A stretch of 64,000 nucleotides of DNA, from contig NZ_JAMTCS010000011.1 in assembly GCF_024171955.1 (NCBI RefSeq), positions 62,001 to 126,000 on the forward strand, in the 5' to 3' direction. Origin of the DNA: Promicromonospora thailandica (GTDB lineage: Bacteria; Actinomycetota; Actinomycetes; Actinomycetales; Cellulomonadaceae). This document shows, in pieces, positions 60,778 through 64,000 of the stretch; the first letter of the stretch is position 1; every line of letters begins with the position of its first letter. Under the pieces are notes generated by a model. The model searched no databases. It was not told the origin of the DNA and saw only the letters and a program-made list of their open reading frames with translations. Position numbers and translations under genes: made by a program.

Positions 60778-61772
60778 TGCAGCTCGGCGCCGACCACGTG
60801 CGGGTCAGGGTGCCCGCCACCAGCGCGAACCTCGGCCCGGGGTTCGACGCGCTGGGCCTGGCCCTCGCGCTGTACGACGAGGTCGAGGTACGTCTCGTCG
60901 CCAGCGACGAGGTGGTCGTCGAGGTCGAGGGCGAAGGTGCGGGCGAGGTGACGCTGGGGGAGGACCACCTCGTGGTCCGTGCCCTGCGCCGCACCATGGA
61001 CCTTGCCGGGGCCGTCCCGACCGGGATCCACATGACCTGCCACAACGTGATCCCGCACGGCAGGGGGCTCGGGTCGTCGTCCGCCGCCGTGGTGGCGGGC
61101 ATCGTCGCGGCCCGTGCCCTGCTGGCCGACCCGCGCGCGATCGACGCCGCCACGGTGCTCGCGCTGGCCACGGAGTTCGAGGGACATCCCGACAACGCCG
61201 CCCCGGCCATCCAGGGCGGTGCCACCGTCGCGTGGTCCACGCCGGACGGGCCGCGCGCCGTCGGGCTGGACGTGGACCCCGCGATCGAGGCCACGGTGCT
61301 GGTCCCGGACGTGCGGCTGGCGACCGCGCGGGCGCGCGCCGCGCTCCCCGCGCGGGTGTCGCACGGCGACGCCGCGTTCACGGCCGGCCGGGCGGCGCTC
61401 CTCGTCGAGGCTCTGGCCCGGCGTCCGGAGCTGCTGTTCGACGCGACCGAGGATCGGCTGCACCAGTCCTACCGGGCGGCGGTCCTGGGCGCCTCCAGCG
61501 AGCTCCTGCGCGCGCTGCGCGAGGCCGGCGTGCCGGCCACCGTGTCGGGCGCCGGGCCCACGGTCCTGGTGCTCGCCGGGCCGGGTCACCGGGCCGCTCG
61601 TGACGAGGTCCTGGCCGACCTGGTGGACGAGACCGCCGGCTGGCGACGGTTGAGTCCGGGGATCGACATGACGGGGGCACGCGCACGGAGAGTTTCCGGA
61701 AACACAGGTGCGCTATCGTCCGGCTCGTCAGGTGCAGCCGGTCGTCCGGCGACACACCGTGTCGGACCATGA
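60777..61772 (+). CDS. thrB: homoserine kinase
   Basis: GHMP-family kinase that phosphorylates homoserine. The 331-residue protein starts [20 protein letters not shown] then PGFDALGLALAL. The ATP loop is PHGRGLGSSSAAVVAG (residues ~94-109), and FEGHPDNAAPAIQGG and the late GAGPTVLVLAGPG are further GHMP motifs. The last ~35 residues after LSPGIDMTGAR (Arg/Ser/Gly-rich) are not part of the usual kinase and run into the likely rho promoter area. Start ATG overlaps the thrC stop, so the three threonine genes form one operon. Confidence 0.94.
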   Translation: MQLGADHVRVRVPATSANLGPGFDALGLALALYDEVEVRLVASDEVVVEVEGEGAGEVTLGEDHLVVRALRRTMDLAGAVPTGIHMTCHNVIPHGRGLGSSSAAVVAGIVAARALLADPRAIDAATVLALATEFEGHPDNAAPAIQGGATVAWSTPDGPRAVGLDVDPAIEATVLVPDVRLATARARAALPARVSHGDAAFTAGRAALLVEALARRPELLFDATEDRLHQSYRAAVLGASSELLRALREAGVPATVSGAGPTVLVLAGPGHRAARDEVLADLVDETAGWRRLSPGIDMTGARARRVSGNTGALSSGSSGAAGRPATHRVGP

Positions 61773-62114
61773 CGTCGGACCATGATCACGGGCAGTACGG
61801 GGTGGTAGTATGCAGTGAACCTTCGGGATCGCACGTCCTGAGCCATGGTGGCGGGAACTAGGATTCCTCGGTTCCCCACCGCCTGATCGGCAGAGTTCTG
61901 ATCCAGTGAACCTCGGCCGCTCATCCGTGCCCGTTGCAGGCCGTGATCTACGGCCACCGCATCTCACGAGAAGGCAGACAACGCCCCCGTCAGCCGTCGT
62001 CGTCGTACCACTGATGCGAGGTTTTTCGCGCCTCGGCCGTCACGCGCCGGGCGCCCACTATCCCGCGGCCCGCGATCACGCGACAAGCCGCAGTTCGAGG
62101 GGGAAGGGTCCTTC
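61773..62114 (+). promoter_or_regulatory. long leader and promoter region of rho
   Basis: This 342-bp gap separates thrB from rho. TAGTAT (61806-61811) is a good -10, placing the start near 61818 and leaving a ~297-nt leader, which suits Rho autoregulation. A GTG frame of 70 codons (61906-62118) runs through the leader and overlaps the rho start as GTGA; its coding status is doubtful. No riboswitch I can name is visible. Confidence 0.45.
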
Positions 62115-64000
62115 GTGACAGACACCACCGATAACGCTCAGGAAGCCGCCGGCCGTACCGCCGGAGCGCTGAGCAGCATGCGCCTCGCCGAGCTCCAGGC
62201 ACTCGCCGGAGACCTGGGCGTGAAGGGCACCTCCAGGATGCGTAAGAGCGACCTCGTGGAGACGATCCGCGAGAGGACGGGCGGCGCGACGAAGCGTCCG
62301 AGCCGTGCCACCGCCACCGCGGAGCAGCCCGTGACCGACAAGCCCGCCCGCGCCGAGGCCCCGGTCGCCGCCGCCGAGGTCGCCACCTCGGGTGTGCGCG
62401 CCGACGCCAACGCCGAGGCCGAGAAGGCCGCGCGCCTGGCCCAGCTCGCCGACGCCGTCGCGGCCCCGCGCGAGCAGGGCGGCCGACGCCGCGGCCAGGG
62501 TGCCGCCGACGCCAACGGCGACAAGACTTCCGACGCCCGCAACGGGCAGTCCGGCAACGGCCGGCAGGGCTCGCGCAACGGCGAGCGCGGTGCCGACCGC
62601 AACGACCGCGCCGCGCGCGGTGGCGAGCGGAACACCGACCGCAACGCCGACCGTGGCAACGACCGCAACGCCGACCGGAACAACGACCTGGACGACGAGC
62701 GCGGTTCGCGCCGCCGTCGCGGGCGTGACCGGGGCCGGGACCGCAAGCGCGGCCGCGGCCGCCAGAGTCCGGACGTGTCGGGCCTCGAGAACGTCGAGGT
62801 GCGCGAGGACGACGTGCTGCTGCCCGTCGCCGGCATCCTGGACATCCTCGACAACTACGCGTTCGTGCGGACCTCGGGCTACCTGCCCGGCAACAACGAC
62901 GTCTACGTGTCGCTGAACCAGGTCAAGAAGGCCGGCCTGCGCCGCGGCGACGCCGTGGTGGGCGCCGTGCGCCAGCCCCGCGAGGGCGAGGAGCCGCCGC
63001 AGCAGCCGACCGGCCGCAACGCCAAGGTCAACAAGTTCAACGCCCTGGTGCGCCTGGACACCGTGAACGGCATGACGCCGGAGGAGGCGCGCGAGCGCCC
63101 CGAGTTCACCAAGCTCACGCCCCTGTACCCCCAGGAGCGGCTGCGCCTGGAGAACCCCGAGGCGACCAAGCTGACGCCGCGCGTCATCGACATCGTCGCG
63201 CCGATCGGCAAGGGCCAGCGCGGCCTGATCGTCGCCCCGCCCAAGGCCGGCAAGACGCTGATGATGCAGCAGATCGCCAACGCGATCACCACCAACAACC
63301 CTGAGGTCCACCTCATGGTCGTGCTGGTGGACGAGCGCCCGGAAGAGGTCACCGACTTCGAGCGCTCGGTCAAGGGCGAGGTCATCTCCTCGACGTTCGA
63401 CCGGCACGCCTCGGACCACACGCTGGTCGCCGAGCTCGCCATCGAGCGGGCAAAGCGTCTGGTCGAGCTGGGCCAGGACGTCGTGGTGCTGCTCGACGGC
63501 ATCACCCGCCTGTCGCGCGCCTACAACCTGGCCGCCCCGGCGTCGGGCCGCATCCTGTCGGGTGGTGTGGACGCCGCGGCGCTCTACCCGCCGAAGAAGT
63601 TCTTCGGTGCCGCCCGCAACATCGAGGACGGCGGTTCGCTGACGATCCTCGCGACGGCCCTGGTCGAGACCGGCTCGAAGATGGACGAGGTGATCTTCGA
63701 GGAGTTCAAGGGCACGGGCAACATGGAGCTGCGCCTGTCGCGGTCCCTGGCCGAGAAGCGCATCTTCCCGGCGATCGACGTCAACGGCTCGAGCACGCGG
63801 CGCGAGGAGATCCTCATGTCGAAGGACGAGCTCGCGATCGTCTACAAGCTGCGCCGCGTCATGGGCGCGCTCGACCAGACGCAGGCCGCCGAGCTCCTGC
63901 TCGGGCAGCTCAAGAAGACCAAGACCAACGTCGAGTTCCTGCTGCACGTGCAGAAGACGACGCCGGGTGGTCTCACCGAGGACGACAACGTCGGCGAGAC
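62115..64000 (+). CDS. rho: transcription termination factor Rho (3' end beyond window)
   Basis: A hexameric RNA helicase that ends transcription. 628 codons are visible; the stop lies outside. The N-terminal Rho-N/SAP-like domain spans about residues 21-57 ([20 protein letters not shown]). Residues ~58-215 are an Asn/Asp/Arg/Gly-rich low-complexity insertion with repeats such as [15 protein letters not shown], characteristic of actinobacterial Rho and absent in E. coli. The RNA-binding OB domain begins near 220 ([20 protein letters not shown]). Walker A APPKAGKT is at ~374-381, Walker [16 protein letters not shown], and the Q-/R-loop and [20 protein letters not shown] follow. GTG 62115 has GGGGAAGGG ~6 nt upstream. 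Essential in actinobacteria. Confidence 0.96.
   Translation, partial: MTDTTDNAQEAAGRTAGALSSMRLAELQALAGDLGVKGTSRMRKSDLVETIRERTGGATKRPSRATATAEQPVTDKPARAEAPVAAAEVATSGVRADANAEAEKAARLAQLADAVAAPREQGGRRRGQGAADANGDKTSDARNGQSGNGRQGSRNGERGADRNDRAARGGERNTDRNADRGNDRNADRNNDLDDERGSRRRRGRDRGRDRKRGRGRQSPDVSGLENVEVREDDVLLPVAGILDILDNYAFVRTSGYLPGNNDVYVSLNQVKKAGLRRGDAVVGAVRQPREGEEPPQQPTGRNAKVNKFNALVRLDTVNGMTPEEARERPEFTKLTPLYPQERLRLENPEATKLTPRVIDIVAPIGKGQRGLIVAPPKAGKTLMMQQIANAITTNNPEVHLMVVLVDERPEEVTDFERSVKGEVISSTFDRHASDHTLVAELAIERAKRLVELGQDVVVLLDGITRLSRAYNLAAPASGRILSGGVDAAALYPPKKFFGAARNIEDGGSLTILATALVETGSKMDEVIFEEFKGTGNMELRLSRSLAEKRIFPAIDVNGSSTRREEILMSKDELAIVYKLRRVMGALDQTQAAELLLGQLKKTKTNVEFLLHVQKTTPGGLTEDDNVGE

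Noticed and set aside
61906-62118. Annotating the rho leader frame as a coding gene
   Set aside because: No ribosome site, no recognised motif, composition not distinct; kept only as a finding.

Overview
The window is very GC-rich, codon-biased, gene-dense actinobacterial DNA. It uses many GTG starts and 4-base ATGA/GTGA overlaps. The mtrA-mtrB-lpqB locus, the Mnh/Mrp antiporter with a fused A+B subunit, a Rho factor with an Asn/Asp/Arg/Gly-rich insertion, and the RDD/SpoIIM/DUF4129/DUF4350/MoxR/DUF58 block all fit a Gram-positive high-GC organism. A member of the Micrococcales, near Cellulomonas or Promicromonospora, is my best guess; this is inference from gene content, not a database match. 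No rRNA, tRNA, CRISPR array, integrase or IS element was recognised.

1-7.1 kb is a sulfate-activation and sulfate-transfer locus in two divergent arms. The leftward arm is a TauE/SafE exporter, an APS kinase with a long degenerate N-terminus, and a sulfotransferase. The rightward arm is cysQ-cysD-cysN. Together these make PAPS, use it and recycle PAP. No PAPS/APS reductase or sulfite reductase is present, so the cluster looks dedicated to sulfating a product. cysD carries a 1-base insertion in a C-run. 7.2-20 kb is a surface and accessory region: two acyltransferase-3/SGNH fusion proteins, one plain acyltransferase-3, a secreted subtilase, a small six-cysteine secreted protein, a PaiB-like protein, an amidohydrolase, a ribbon-helix-helix antitoxin with a wrecked partner, and a GT61 glycosyltransferase. 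19.9-29.6 kb has a gamma-glutamyltransferase/GntR pair, an Nramp-like transporter without the usual metal motif, two GT4 glycosyltransferases, a DMT-type membrane protein, an alpha/beta hydrolase and a fourth acyltransferase-3.

29.6-37.1 kb is the RDD / SpoIIM-like / DUF4129 / DUF4350 / MoxR / DUF58 block. 37.1-43.5 kb has a NarL-type two-component pair and the divergent mtrA-mtrB-lpqB operon. Then come hpf, comF, a YcaQ-type glycosylase and a KefB-type antiporter. The six-gene mnhACDEFG operon (48.3-54.8 kb) runs leftward. secA, the threonine operon hom-thrC-thrB and rho (cut by the window end) close the window.

The most unusual feature is a set of four sequence-unrelated inverted-repeat mosaics (9418-9484, 13669-13761, 15979-16096, 58138-58239). 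Two lie between genes and two lie in-frame inside coding sequences. A second pattern is a -10-like hexamer ending 6-8 nt before the start codon at about a dozen genes, which points to leaderless transcription.
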